The notes below the pieces were generated by a model, which did no database searches, was not told where the DNA came from, and was given only the letters and a program-made list of their open reading frames with translations. A stretch of 64,000 nt of DNA, taken from Cryptosporidium bovis (lineage: Eukaryota > Apicomplexa > Conoidasida > Eucoccidiorida > Cryptosporidiidae). A program made the position numbers and the translations under genes. The stretch lies in NCBI GenBank assembly GCA_009768925.2, contig VHIT02000002.1, forward strand, positions 248,001 through 312,000, in the 5' to 3' direction. Positions 19,027-28,107 of the stretch are shown here, piece by piece (positions within the stretch are counted from its first letter, which is position 1; each line of letters starts with the position of its first letter).

Positions 19027-19584
19027 TTATTCGTATTCACTTGCATTTTCTGATTCGTCTGTTTCAAGGGATTCTACCTCCAATGACTCAGAAGCTGATT
19101 GTTCTTCACTACTGCTCTCTTTTCTGGAGGATATAAACATTGATGTTGTATAAACCATAGCAGAACACTCGGATAAATCAGATAACTCCTTTTCGCTGTA
19201 CTCATTCACTATTTTTAGCGAAATCTGTTCAACTGCAGACAAATTCTCGATACTATCACTGCAGGCCAACACAAGGTCGGAAAGACTCTCTTCTAAGTTG
19301 CTTATTGAGCACTCTTTTGAGAAAGAATCATTTAGGGAGCTACAAGCCTCTAATATTTGTTCAGGATTTTGACTATCGGCAAATTCATCTCCACCAATGG
19401 CATTTTCAACCTCAACGACCTCTTCTGCTTCCTGGTTTTCATCTTCCACCTCATCTGGTTCAGAAACATGCGTTTTCTTGTCTTCAGAGTCAAATGCGTT
19501 TTTTTTCAGGTGCTCACCAAGAGAATGATAGAGTGAAATAGACAGGAAAAAGTAACAAAAAGCAAGATGAAACTTTATTTTCAT
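19027..19584 (-). CDS. Small secreted acidic protein, unknown
   Basis: A 185-residue protein with a signal peptide (FHLAFCYFFLSISLYHSLG). The mature part is very acidic, with Glu/Asp runs at about 38-65 (DEVEDENQEAEEVVEVEN) and a Ser/Glu-rich C-terminus. The centre has four cysteines in a helical stretch (EACSSLNDSFSKEC, LACSDSIENLS, SECSAMVYTT). No family is recognised. It resembles the many short secreted lineage-specific proteins of Cryptosporidium. A GGCGCC palindrome lies about 120 bp upstream of its ATG. Confidence 0.75.
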   Translation of the reverse strand: MKIKFHLAFCYFFLSISLYHSLGEHLKKNAFDSEDKKTHVSEPDEVEDENQEAEEVVEVENAIGGDEFADSQNPEQILEACSSLNDSFSKECSISNLEESLSDLVLACSDSIENLSAVEQISLKIVNEYSEKELSDLSECSAMVYTTSMFISSRKESSSEEQSASESLEVESLETDESENASEYE

Positions 19585-19704
19585 CTTAATATTTCTTATT
19601 ATTTATTGACTATTACGAAAATTCGTTTTTCTTCATTACATATCTGTATATGATGTGATCTCAGCTGTAAGCAGTCACGTGTGACCAAGAGGCGGTATAC
19701 ACAT

Positions 19705-19710
19705 GGCGCC
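19705..19710. promoter_or_regulatory. GGCGCC palindrome upstream of acidic secreted gene
   Basis: The hexamer lies in CATGGCGCCGACATG, itself a near-palindrome, about 120 bp before the minus-strand start codon at 19584. Confidence 0.4.
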
Positions 19711-19763
19711 GACATGTATTTAATAAGTTTGAATATAGAGTGGTGCAAAAAAAAGTTCCTCCC

Positions 19764-20797
19764 TCATGCCAATAATGGGATTTTGTGTTCATTTTCATCC
19801 TTATTTTGATTTGGTTTGTGCTTTAGCAGTGAACTTTCCAGCAAACTAATTCGCTTTGCCGCGGCAATCAGCTCCGAAATCTCATCCCAATTGAAAATGA
19901 TGCATGTGATCCCGGTTCTAACGGTATCGAAGCATCTTATAATCACGGCTCTGGAGCCGATTTATATGCTACCTTTTATAATTGACGGGACGAGAAGTAT
20001 TGTCGGCAGGAATTGGATTATTTCCCTTAGAAATCCGCTCGTTAAGTCATATTTAAAAAGGTAGAGATATATTTCTTTGTGAATAAGAGTGATATCGTCT
20101 AGAATAGAACTCATTGAGAATGTATTGAATAGGAATTCCTGATCCTCTTCGATAATGAGCTTTTTTCTAAAGGAGGCCTCCTTAATTTCTTTTTCTACTA
20201 TTTTGAAACTCAGGTCTTTAGATGTCAGATAGACTAGAAAAACGGAGACAAACAAGGAGAGTATCATGTATATAATCAGAGAGTACTTTGAGTCAGGAGG
20301 AAACAGTGGAATTCCACCAACTTCTTTACTTAAATGAATAATTACCGGGATGTGTGTAACGGCTCTGATTACAGACATAACAATCTTGAAATACAAACTC
20401 TCAACAAGTTTTACTACTCGAATCGTATCTTCCTGTACTCTTTGTGACACACCTTCGTTCTCCCTTATGTTAATCCAGTTGTTGAAGAAACTTCTAGTCT
20501 TGATTCTTCTCCAAATTAGCATGATTTTTACCAAAAAAACGAATTTGACACTCTCAAAAAAGATAACATAATCAAAAATGCCGGAAGCAAAAACATTTTT
20601 TCCTTGATTTTTCTCAGTATAGTTAAATCCCTCTCATTTGAGTTAAAAGACTTGACAAAAAGGTTATATATCTCAGCGAACCATGATGTCACCCTTAACT
20701 GCAGGCTTGAGTAAAAAACATTTAGAACGATTGTCAGAGCAATGTACCACCATGACTCCCTAATTAGTTTTAAGGAAAACAAAAGACTAAAGAACAT
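19764..20797 (-). pseudogene. Broken SbmA/BacA-type transporter copy
   Basis: Three consecutive open segments on the minus strand together cover an SbmA/BacA-like membrane protein paralogous to the neighbour at 20987-21958. The first starts with ATG at 20797 and ends in TAA at 20528. The second is in the -1 frame and carries the family signature EGVSQRVQEDTIR and the EASFRKKL motif. The frame change falls between about 20640 and 20540. The second segment ends at an in-frame TAA (19962-19964). The same frame then continues across the stop with family-like sequence (FDTVRTGITCIIF, ISELIAAAKRISLLES). Homology runs straight through both breaks with no intron-like gap, which argues for gene decay or sequence error rather than splicing. 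Confidence 0.8.
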
Positions 20798-20986
20798 TCT
20801 TTGCGAATTTCTAATACTTTACATGAGAATTATCTTCTATTACATTCATCTTTATTGTGGGGCGTGACGACTTTACATTTATACTGGCTCGTACTTTGAT
20901 CTGAAACTGTTCGAGTTACCCGTTTACGAATTTTTAGCATGGTTTAGACTTTGCATTATCTTCCTCCTATTTGGAAATTATTGATA

Positions 20987-21958
20987 ATGCTTTTTATTTT
21001 AAGGATTGATAATAGATCATGTACCTACATAATTTTGTTACTGCTGTTTATTTTAGTGATCTCTGTGTTCTTAATTTGGCTTGAGTATTCCGGAAACTCA
21101 CAAACCAAAGTTTTTGGAGACGCTTTTCAGAATGCAGTTAAAGCAAATTCGAAAGTAGGAATAGAGGATTTGTTTAGTCCCCTATTTGATCTAATATTAT
21201 TAAGAGTAACTAGTGTATTTGTTAAGTCTGTTCTAAATTACATATCTAGAAAGTGCATAATCTATTGGAGAATTGAGTTAACGGAACGCTTTTTATACAG
21301 CTGGGATTTGATACACTCTATAGAAGGCGTATCACAAAGGGTTCAGGAGGACATTATGAGATACTGTGCGATCTTAGAGCGATTACTTATATTTTTAGCT
21401 CAGGATTTTTTTATATTGATTGTATACTTCCCTTTATTATCTCGTTTAAGTTTAAATATAACGGAGACCTGGGTATTCCCAAATGTGACTGTTAATACAC
21501 TGCTTTCAATTATAATAATAAATAGTATTATTGGTACCTTGTTTGTTTTCATTCCAAGTAACTTATTGACAAAAGATATAATTGAGATAGACAAATCTGA
21601 AGCTTTATTTAGAAAGGAATTAGTACTTTGTGAGGTAAATGAAAACTACGACATGAGCCATTTTCCTGATATATATGATAACGTTGATTCGAAACATAGA
21701 CGTTATTACAACAAATACTTTGCTTTGAAGTTAGTTCAATCAATATACTCTCAACTAGCAAGAATATCATTTTGGATTTTTGCTCATCCGTCTATGGTCA
21801 CTCCCTACAGTATTGGTATTTTAAAACAAACAATGGACGCATTTGACCAGGTTTCCATTTCTTTTAACTTTTTAATTAGTAATTTTGGCGAGATAGTGGA
21901 ATTATTTGCTCTCCATAAGAGACTAAGTTCAATTGCAAAAGTGGTTTGGGGCAGTTGA
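20987..21958 (+). CDS. SbmA/BacA-family transporter, intact copy
   Basis: A 323-residue polytopic membrane protein of the bacterial SbmA/BacA peptide-transporter family. Diagnostic motifs are HSIEGVSQRVQEDIMRY (bacterial form HIEGAAQRVQEDTMRF), EALFRKELVL, and the C-terminal VELFALHKRLSSI (bacterial VELMSIYKRLRSF). About six hydrophobic segments are visible. Bacterial SbmA is about 400 residues, so this copy lacks some of the N-terminus. The first in-frame ATG is at 20987; an ATG at 20939 in the same frame meets a stop two codons later. Bacterial members import antimicrobial peptides and other substrates using the proton gradient. The family is essentially prokaryotic, so acquisition from a bacterium is inferred. 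A broken paralogue lies head to head across about 190 bp. Confidence 0.85.
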   Translation: MLFILRIDNRSCTYIILLLLFILVISVFLIWLEYSGNSQTKVFGDAFQNAVKANSKVGIEDLFSPLFDLILLRVTSVFVKSVLNYISRKCIIYWRIELTERFLYSWDLIHSIEGVSQRVQEDIMRYCAILERLLIFLAQDFFILIVYFPLLSRLSLNITETWVFPNVTVNTLLSIIIINSIIGTLFVFIPSNLLTKDIIEIDKSEALFRKELVLCEVNENYDMSHFPDIYDNVDSKHRRYYNKYFALKLVQSIYSQLARISFWIFAHPSMVTPYSIGILKQTMDAFDQVSISFNFLISNFGEIVELFALHKRLSSIAKVVWGS

Positions 21959-22410
21959 ATTTAGTTTGTAATGATTTACTCTTTTTCTGAAAATCATACA
22001 AAAAAACAAGGCAGTTGATTCGGATGCATTTACGTTTGTGATGTTAACTTGAATTTTACTATAACTCCAATCTCGCCGGGGTGATAATGGCGATAAAATC
22101 AATCTTGACTTGAAATGTAAATAGTTATACTAGAAGCAATAACAAATGTATTTGTTAAATGAATCCCTGAAATCGGGTCAGTATGGAAATATGGACAAGG
22201 TTGAAGAACTATGTAATATATCGGAGAGAACGATACCAATACAATTTGTGTCAAAAGATACAAAATACTACTATTCGTAACGGAGTAATAACAATGACTT
22301 AACATTGCAAACTACAAGGAGAAATTTAACAGAATAAATAGAGCAATAGGAATGAAAGACTAGCAATAAATTATTACTTGTATTTACTTATCTAGACTAT
22401 TTATTATTTG
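21959..22410. other. Short convergent intergenic region
   Basis: Lies between the SbmA-like gene and the 3' end of the minus-strand APC8 gene. AT-rich, with only small chance frames. Presumably holds the two transcription ends. Confidence 0.35.
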
Positions 22411-24651
22411 TTACTCTCTCGCAACCTGAATAGGCTTTGGGACATTAAGTAGTTCTCTTAAGTTTTCCAATACTACTTCATGTTTTGAAATGTATTTGTC
22501 ATCTTTGTTTAAGTCTACAAGTGAAATGGAAGATTGTATTTGCATGATTGACTCTATTGCAGAAATAACATCAACAGGAAGTTTTTGTGGAATCATTCTG
22601 ACTGACCATCTGAGTTTGTCCCACTCCAAGAAGAACATGTCATTATTTTCTTCCTGATAACTTATAAAGTTGATTGAATTTTTTTGTTTATCAGAGGATA
22701 TAGAAGGTGGAACCAACACATTTTCATGATGGGAAACGGAACTATTTCCCATTACATTTTGGTCGCAAGAGCCGAAACCAAAATCACTATTTGTACCATG
22801 GTTCTCTATTTTCTCTAAGTAGCCATATTCAATGGCTCTTTGAATGATCTTCTTTGCCCAGTATAGTGTACCTGGCTGGTTCCATTGTTCAGACTCCATT
22901 TTCAACAATTTGCCCATGTACTTAATATCAGTACCATTTGATATTTTCCCCTTTGATATCTCAAATGAAAGAGCCTTGTAAAAGTATCTAGAGGCTTCTT
23001 GGTAATCACCTAATTTCTCCGAACTAACACCCAAATTGAACCACAAGAAAGGGTCTGTAGGAGACTGTAAAAGGGCTTTTTCATAAACTTTGATGGAATA
23101 TGGATGAAGATTCATATTGGAATATATCTGTGCAATTCCAAACAAAGCAGTGATGTTAGTAGAGTCCAAATTATTTGCAGTCTTATAAGCAAATAAAGAT
23201 CCCCTAATATTTCCAAGTTCATGTAACGCATGGCCACATAATACCCAAATAAAGCTCGATTTATTGTCGAATAAAAGTGCTCTTTTGTAAAATCTAAGAG
23301 CTTTGTGCTTGTCATTAGTTAACCAATGGTACATTCCGAGTACAATGCAGGTTTCTAGTGAATACTTTGACATTTCTACGCATTTCTTTGCCAACAAACT
23401 CAGTTCCTTGACATTATTAGACTCTGAAAGTATCGTAGCTATCTCTATTACATTTCCAAGGTAATACTTGTCTTTATTTGAGATGTTTTGATGGATAATA
23501 AGCGAATTCTGTAAGTCGCCCAATTCATAGTTGCACTTTGCGATTTGAGATTCAACATATGAGCAAACATTATCAGGAAAGTACGTATTTGAAATGCTTA
23601 AATACTCGTTCAAAGCATCCTTCCACTTCCCTGTTTTCTCTAAATACAGTCCATATGATAAATGAGCAAACATGCAATTTGGAAGACCTAGCGAATGGAC
23701 ATAGTCGTTGTAACATGAATCTCTAAGTTGTTTAAATGCATCGAAATTGTTCTTTCTCCTAAAAAGTTGTAATCCAACATTGCTATTATTGCTGTTACTT
23801 TGATTTTCGTTTATTTGATCAGTTATATCAACTTTATCCCTTTGAGACATAATATATTCACGCATAACTATACCTGTATTATTGCTGTATAACAAATCCA
23901 TTCCATTTAATCCAAGTGAAGTATTGTTGTTCCCATCACTGATTACACAATTGCTATTATTCTCATTATTATTCGCATTACTGCCATTTTTGTTTGTGTT
24001 GGTGCTCCCAGTGATATTATTCGAGTTGTGTCTCGTTATGTTTTTGACCATGTCTACCCAACAGCTCCAGTTGCAAGGCTCGTTACAAACAGATCTGATC
24101 TGCAAATCCAGTGCCTCTGAGAATCTGTTTTGTTTATATACAACTACACTCAAAAGCCATTCTAAAAGTCCAACAAATTCGTTGTTAGATTTTTCCACAA
24201 TTAGTTGCCGTTTGTTCAAAAAATTTAGTATATCTCTTTCTATTCTAGAATAATTCACAGATATAACTGCATAGTCTGATGGATTAACAACCATATTCTC
24301 AAATTTTTCCATGTCTGTATTTTGTTTCTCCAACGAAATGAGTAAGGAATAGTTTTTCATAAATAATGCTAATGCTATATCATTCATTTCAGAGTCCTCA
24401 CTAAGTATACCAACAACTCTTGAATATTCTCTTGAGTTCATGTAGGATTTAGCTCTTATTAGTTTTAGCTTTTGCCTCAACGTTAAACCTTTCAACATTT
24501 CATCTGCACTAAAGTTCACTTTATTGTCACTGCTATTTTCCACATCGGAACTTATATCGTCAAAAGAATTGTCAAGCAACTCTGCCAACCACCTCTCATT
24601 TGAACTTAACCCCAAAAAAGAATACTTAAAGCAAGCATTCATAATCTCCAT
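22411..24651 (-). CDS. CDC23: Anaphase-promoting complex subunit 8 (CDC23)
   Basis: A 746-residue TPR protein of the APC/C ubiquitin ligase, which controls exit from mitosis. The N-terminal region resembles APC8 in having a helical array with LRQKLKLIRAKSYMNSREY. The C-terminal TPR superhelix starts near residue 430 and includes CIVLGMYHWLTNDKHKALRF, LFAYKTANNLDSTNITALFG and WFNLGVSSEKLGDYQEASRY. Their order matches APC8 (CxxxGNYYSLR..., then AWxLxGH). Asn-rich insertions at about 215-290 and 665-690 are typical low-complexity expansions of this lineage. A related subunit such as APC6 or APC3 is possible but the C-terminal signature favours APC8. It is head to head with the PhoD-like gene. 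Confidence 0.85.
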   Translation of the reverse strand: MEIMNACFKYSFLGLSSNERWLAELLDNSFDDISSDVENSSDNKVNFSADEMLKGLTLRQKLKLIRAKSYMNSREYSRVVGILSEDSEMNDIALALFMKNYSLLISLEKQNTDMEKFENMVVNPSDYAVISVNYSRIERDILNFLNKRQLIVEKSNNEFVGLLEWLLSVVVYKQNRFSEALDLQIRSVCNEPCNWSCWVDMVKNITRHNSNNITGSTNTNKNGSNANNNENNSNCVISDGNNNTSLGLNGMDLLYSNNTGIVMREYIMSQRDKVDITDQINENQSNSNNSNVGLQLFRRKNNFDAFKQLRDSCYNDYVHSLGLPNCMFAHLSYGLYLEKTGKWKDALNEYLSISNTYFPDNVCSYVESQIAKCNYELGDLQNSLIIHQNISNKDKYYLGNVIEIATILSESNNVKELSLLAKKCVEMSKYSLETCIVLGMYHWLTNDKHKALRFYKRALLFDNKSSFIWVLCGHALHELGNIRGSLFAYKTANNLDSTNITALFGIAQIYSNMNLHPYSIKVYEKALLQSPTDPFLWFNLGVSSEKLGDYQEASRYFYKALSFEISKGKISNGTDIKYMGKLLKMESEQWNQPGTLYWAKKIIQRAIEYGYLEKIENHGTNSDFGFGSCDQNVMGNSSVSHHENVLVPPSISSDKQKNSINFISYQEENNDMFFLEWDKLRWSVRMIPQKLPVDVISAIESIMQIQSSISLVDLNKDDKYISKHEVVLENLRELLNVPKPIQVARE

Positions 24652-25439
24652 TGTTACTCTTCCTTTTCTATTTTCTACTTTTTACTGTCTACACTCTAAC
24701 TTGCTTTACCTCTAATATACTAAATTTGCTTTTAAGGATTCTAGATATTAAAGTTATTGGTCAAATTACTTGTGTAAGGAGTATAGTTAAAATGTGCTAC
24801 GAATGCACATGTATTCTATATCTGTATACACATACATTTGCATATATTCAAATAATTACCCTTAATACTATATGTATAAACACATATACATATATTTCTC
24901 ACTAAATCTACACTTCTTACACAAAAAAAAACCAACTGAATTGCCAGTGAGAGAGGTCTTGTTTTGCTTCTAAATACTTCCTTCTTTCCTCCCTTACACT
25001 GCTACTTTTAGGTGTATATGGTTGTCTAATTCAAAATTCTTCCGTTCTATTAACAAGATGTATGCTATTATCACACTCTTTTGATCTTAATATACTGTGG
25101 GTTTATTCAAATTTTTTAATATTATGGTGTTTATCTCAAATATATATACACACCTTATATTTGTTATATCCGGTATATTTTCCAATTATTCGCGAAAGGC
25201 GGGCTCTTGTTGCCACTAACTGGAAAATTCAGTTACCCTGAGAATAATACCAGGTTGAAATGAGTAAGGGAGATTTTTTGTAGTTAAGAGGTGACTTATG
25301 TATATATACTGTATATAGTAAGTGTAAATGCCTAAAGTAGTTTGTTTAACAACAAAATTTATTGATATAAGTAAATACTCATACAAATAGTGTGAACAGT
25401 AGATAAAAAAGCACAGACAAGTGGAAACACCGTTCAAGA
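24652..25439. other. Bidirectional promoter region between APC8 and PhoD-like genes
   Basis: About 790 bp between two divergent start codons. It is AT-rich with TA-repeat stretches and a TTCGCGAA palindrome at 25189-25196 followed by AAGGCGGGC, both E2F-like. No gene is seen. Confidence 0.45.
25189..25196. promoter_or_regulatory. TTCGCGAA palindrome next to GGCGGG (E2F-like)
   Basis: The octamer TTCGCGAA runs directly into AGGCGGGC in an otherwise AT-rich stretch, about 245 bp upstream of the PhoD-like gene. Both parts resemble E2F/DP sites; the assignment is by motif only. Confidence 0.4.
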
Positions 25440-26843
25440 ATGTTTATTTATATAATTTTTATATTCAAGTTGCTGTTATTGTGTGTTTTCTGTTTGGACA
25501 GAAATGTGACTAAACCAATAGAATCCCTTGTATTTATTAGTTGCCTAGATGGCCAAAAAGTAGATCCAATTACGGGAAAATACGTGTCACAGAATTTTTG
25601 GGAAAACATAACAAGAGATAAACCAGATGCACTTTTTTGGATGGGAGATGCGATATATACTAAATGTAACAACATAAGATGCATAAAAGAGGGATATGAT
25701 GTTCAGATTAACAACAGTCACTATAAAAAAGTTGTTGATAGTGGAATATTTATAGAAGGAACTTGGGATGATCATGATTATGGCGTGAATAATGGAGATA
25801 AAACATTTCAATATAAGAATGAAAGTAAACATTTGTTTCTGGATTTTATTTCTGTTCCGAGGGATTCTGAAAGAAGGAGTAGAGAAGGTGTATACTCATC
25901 ACATATTTTTGGGCCTCCAGGAAAACAAGTGAAGGTAATATTTCTTGATACAAGATATAATAAAGACGTTCATTATTTGCATAAAAAATATGGTGTGCCT
26001 CAATTTTCTCATTTTGATACATTCATGACTAGTTTGTTCGAAGCGTCTCTTTTTACACTTGCATCTATATTTGGATGTGGTTATTCTTATGAAGGGGATA
26101 TATTGGGGAAAGAACAATGGATTTGGCTTGAAAAAGAACTAAGTGAATCTGAAGCAAACGTAAACATTATTGTATCCTCTATTCAAGTTACTACTTTATA
26201 CCCAGTAATTGAAAGTTGGGGTCAATTTCCTGAAAGCAAAAACAAACTCTTTAATTTGCTAAACAAAACAAAAGCAAAAGGAGTTTTGTTTCTTTCTGGA
26301 GATGTACATTTTGGCCAGATATTTGAACTTAATGACAATAAAAACTTCGATATTATAGAAGTTACCTCAAGTGGTATTACTCATAGCATTTATGATAATA
26401 TAATTGAAAGACTTGCCATAGGATTTTCTCTTCCTCTCTACTCAAAAAGCAAACTTAAAGATAGTTCGAAAAGCTTTTCATTAAAAAGAAACTACGGAAG
26501 AATAGACTTTAAATACAATGAAAACAACGATAAAACCAATACTATAACACTAAATGTATCTATTCGAGATATGCAAGGCAAACCACAAATAATCAAGGAA
26601 TTTGTCGTCAAAGATGATATTAATTCCAGTATAGAACGTTTAGAACATATAAAAAATCTACCTCATTTAATTAACAAGAGAACCTTTAAACAAGTGTTCG
26701 GAAGACTATGCATCTTTATAGTTATTATTCTTTGGGGAGTTCAGATTGTTCTCATGACAGTTCAGACAATTGTCATCTTAATCTCCTTCGTTATTAGGTA
26801 CACAAACCTTTTTTTTCTGAGTAGAAAGAAAAAAAAAGACTAG
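25440..26843 (+). CDS. PhoD-like metallophosphoesterase, membrane-anchored
   Basis: A 467-residue protein with an N-terminal signal peptide (MFIYIIFIFKLLLLCVFCLD). The catalytic domain resembles the PhoD/alkaline phosphatase D group: FISCLDGQ, DALFWMGDAIY, the metal-binding GTWDDHDYGVNNGD (near residue 106), VIFLDTRYN, and FLSGDVHFGQ (near 286). These supply the Asp/His ligands expected for a dinuclear metal centre. From about residue 420 there are one or two hydrophobic segments (LCIFIVIILWGVQIVLM) and a short basic tail (RKKKKD), so the enzyme is probably held with its domain in the lumen or outside. The substrate is unknown; phosphomonoesters or phosphodiesters fit the family. Confidence 0.9.
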   Translation: MFIYIIFIFKLLLLCVFCLDRNVTKPIESLVFISCLDGQKVDPITGKYVSQNFWENITRDKPDALFWMGDAIYTKCNNIRCIKEGYDVQINNSHYKKVVDSGIFIEGTWDDHDYGVNNGDKTFQYKNESKHLFLDFISVPRDSERRSREGVYSSHIFGPPGKQVKVIFLDTRYNKDVHYLHKKYGVPQFSHFDTFMTSLFEASLFTLASIFGCGYSYEGDILGKEQWIWLEKELSESEANVNIIVSSIQVTTLYPVIESWGQFPESKNKLFNLLNKTKAKGVLFLSGDVHFGQIFELNDNKNFDIIEVTSSGITHSIYDNIIERLAIGFSLPLYSKSKLKDSSKSFSLKRNYGRIDFKYNENNDKTNTITLNVSIRDMQGKPQIIKEFVVKDDINSSIERLEHIKNLPHLINKRTFKQVFGRLCIFIVIILWGVQIVLMTVQTIVILISFVIRYTNLFFLSRKKKKD

Positions 26844-27053
26844 GGGAGATTATGGCGGAACAATGGTAGTACAACTCCTTTTTGTTGCTTACGTATTTAT
26901 ACAGGCAGGCAATTTAGAAAAAAATCAAGACAACTAAAAAGCTAGTTGGGCAACTAAGTAACTATATAATGCCACCATTGTTGATCCGTTAGTTGATTTT
27001 AACTAGAATTATCCCAACAAACGAAAAATAAACTTATTGTTTTTGTAAATACG

Positions 27054-27431
27054 CTATAAATTCAAAGATTCCAATGAAATCTTTCTAAGCATTTTTCTCG
27101 CTTTCTTGTTCCAATTCCTTATTTTATCTGTTTTCGTAATAACCTGTATTCCTGATGAGACTATTTCTCTATTTTTTTTTCTCATCTCTTTCTGTCGCCT
27201 TCTTTCTTTTGCCTCCCTTCTTTCATTTGCTCTCTCTTTTATTGCCTCCTTCTCTATATTCCTCACTCTTTGCATCTCTTTTTTTTCTTTCATTTTATCA
27301 TCGTATGACTTTTTTTTGCCTGTCACATTTTTTTTCAGTCTTGTCCTCAAATTAGGGGTATCCTTCCATTTTCTTCCACTTGCTCTTTCACTATTGTTTT
27401 CATATATCAATCTAGTAGAGTTCTCCAACAT
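27054..27431 (-). CDS. CGR1: CGR1-family rRNA-processing protein
   Basis: A 125-residue, extremely basic protein matching the Cgr1 family (CCDC86 in animals), nucleolar factors needed for pre-60S rRNA processing. Diagnostic is ASGRKWKDTPNLRTRLKK near the N-terminus, which corresponds to SGRxWKD in yeast Cgr1. A Lys/Arg/Glu-rich helix follows (ERREAKERRRQKEMRKK), then the C-terminal VITKTDKIRNWNKKARKMLR, where the yeast protein has VIKNPAKIKRMKKKQLR. The size is close to the yeast protein. The start chosen is the ATG at 27429-27431; an in-frame TTG upstream is unlikely. A GGCGCC palindrome lies about 170 bp upstream. Confidence 0.87.
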   Translation of the reverse strand: MLENSTRLIYENNSERASGRKWKDTPNLRTRLKKNVTGKKKSYDDKMKEKKEMQRVRNIEKEAIKERANERREAKERRRQKEMRKKNREIVSSGIQVITKTDKIRNWNKKARKMLRKISLESLNL

Positions 27432-27597
27432 AACAAAAAAATACAACCGAGATTTTCAGACTCACTGAAACTGTAATTTAGTGTATTACTAACACAGATA
27501 AATGCATACCACTCCAAATTTTCCGAGCAGTTTATTTATTTGTCTAAAAACACAGCCCTTGATACCTAAAATCTATGTTTAAATTTTAATCCCCTGT

Positions 27598-27603
27598 GGC
27601 GCC
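27598..27603. promoter_or_regulatory. GGCGCC palindrome upstream of CGR1
   Basis: E2F/DP-like hexamer about 170 bp before the minus-strand CGR1 start codon. Confidence 0.4.
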
Positions 27604-28010
27604 GTGACATACCGCCTTATGTTAAATAGTGGCAAATATTATCAGGTATGCATTAAATGGATCTTAATCTTTACAAGCTAAAGGGAGGGGATATTGGGGA
27701 CCAACATAGGATATTTGATGCAAATTCCATCACTCACAGTGTTTGCACTATGAAAAAGGAGACATGTGTTCAAGTAGTATATGCGGAGTTAAAGAGAACC
27801 TAATGAAATGTGTTCATACAAACTCTTTTGTTATTCCAGCTATTTAAACTCCTTTTATAGTAATTGATTATGCAGCTAGCCATGAAAGATGGAAAAGTGC
27901 GAATAAAAGCATGAAAAATGTAATATACTCACTTTTAGTTAAAGTAAAAGGAAGTTGCTTCCATGTACTTTTTTTGGTCTTGGCAGTACTTCCAAGTATA
28001 AAAAATGACA

Positions 28011-28018
28011 TTGGCGCC
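28011..28018. promoter_or_regulatory. TTGGCGCC site upstream of ATAD3
   Basis: E2F/DP-like palindromic core about 90 bp before the ATAD3 start codon. Confidence 0.4.
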
Positions 28019-28107
28019 GAAAAGCATAGGAGTCTTGGGAGAATGTGTAAATAAAGTGAGAAATGGAAGTATAGCAAGGAGGAAGTAGGTGCTAGCGAAG
28101 GAATAAA

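Larger units (their letters stand above)
27432..28107. other. Divergent promoter region CGR1/ATAD3
   Basis: About 675 bp between divergent starts, with two GGCGCC palindromes, at 27598-27603 (near CGR1) and 28013-28018 (near ATAD3). Each lies within about 175 bp of its gene. No other gene is seen. Confidence 0.45.

Noticed and set aside
20528-20640. A short intron joining the first two parts of the broken SbmA-like copy
   Set aside because: The only GT...AG pair seen around the frame change is about 25 nt, shorter than any other intron in the window, and the homology shows no gap.
27106-27468. A 120-codon hydrophobic plus-strand frame opposite CGR1
   Set aside because: It is the antisense of a Lys/Arg/Glu-rich coding sequence, which automatically gives Phe/Leu/Ser-rich hydrophobic translation.
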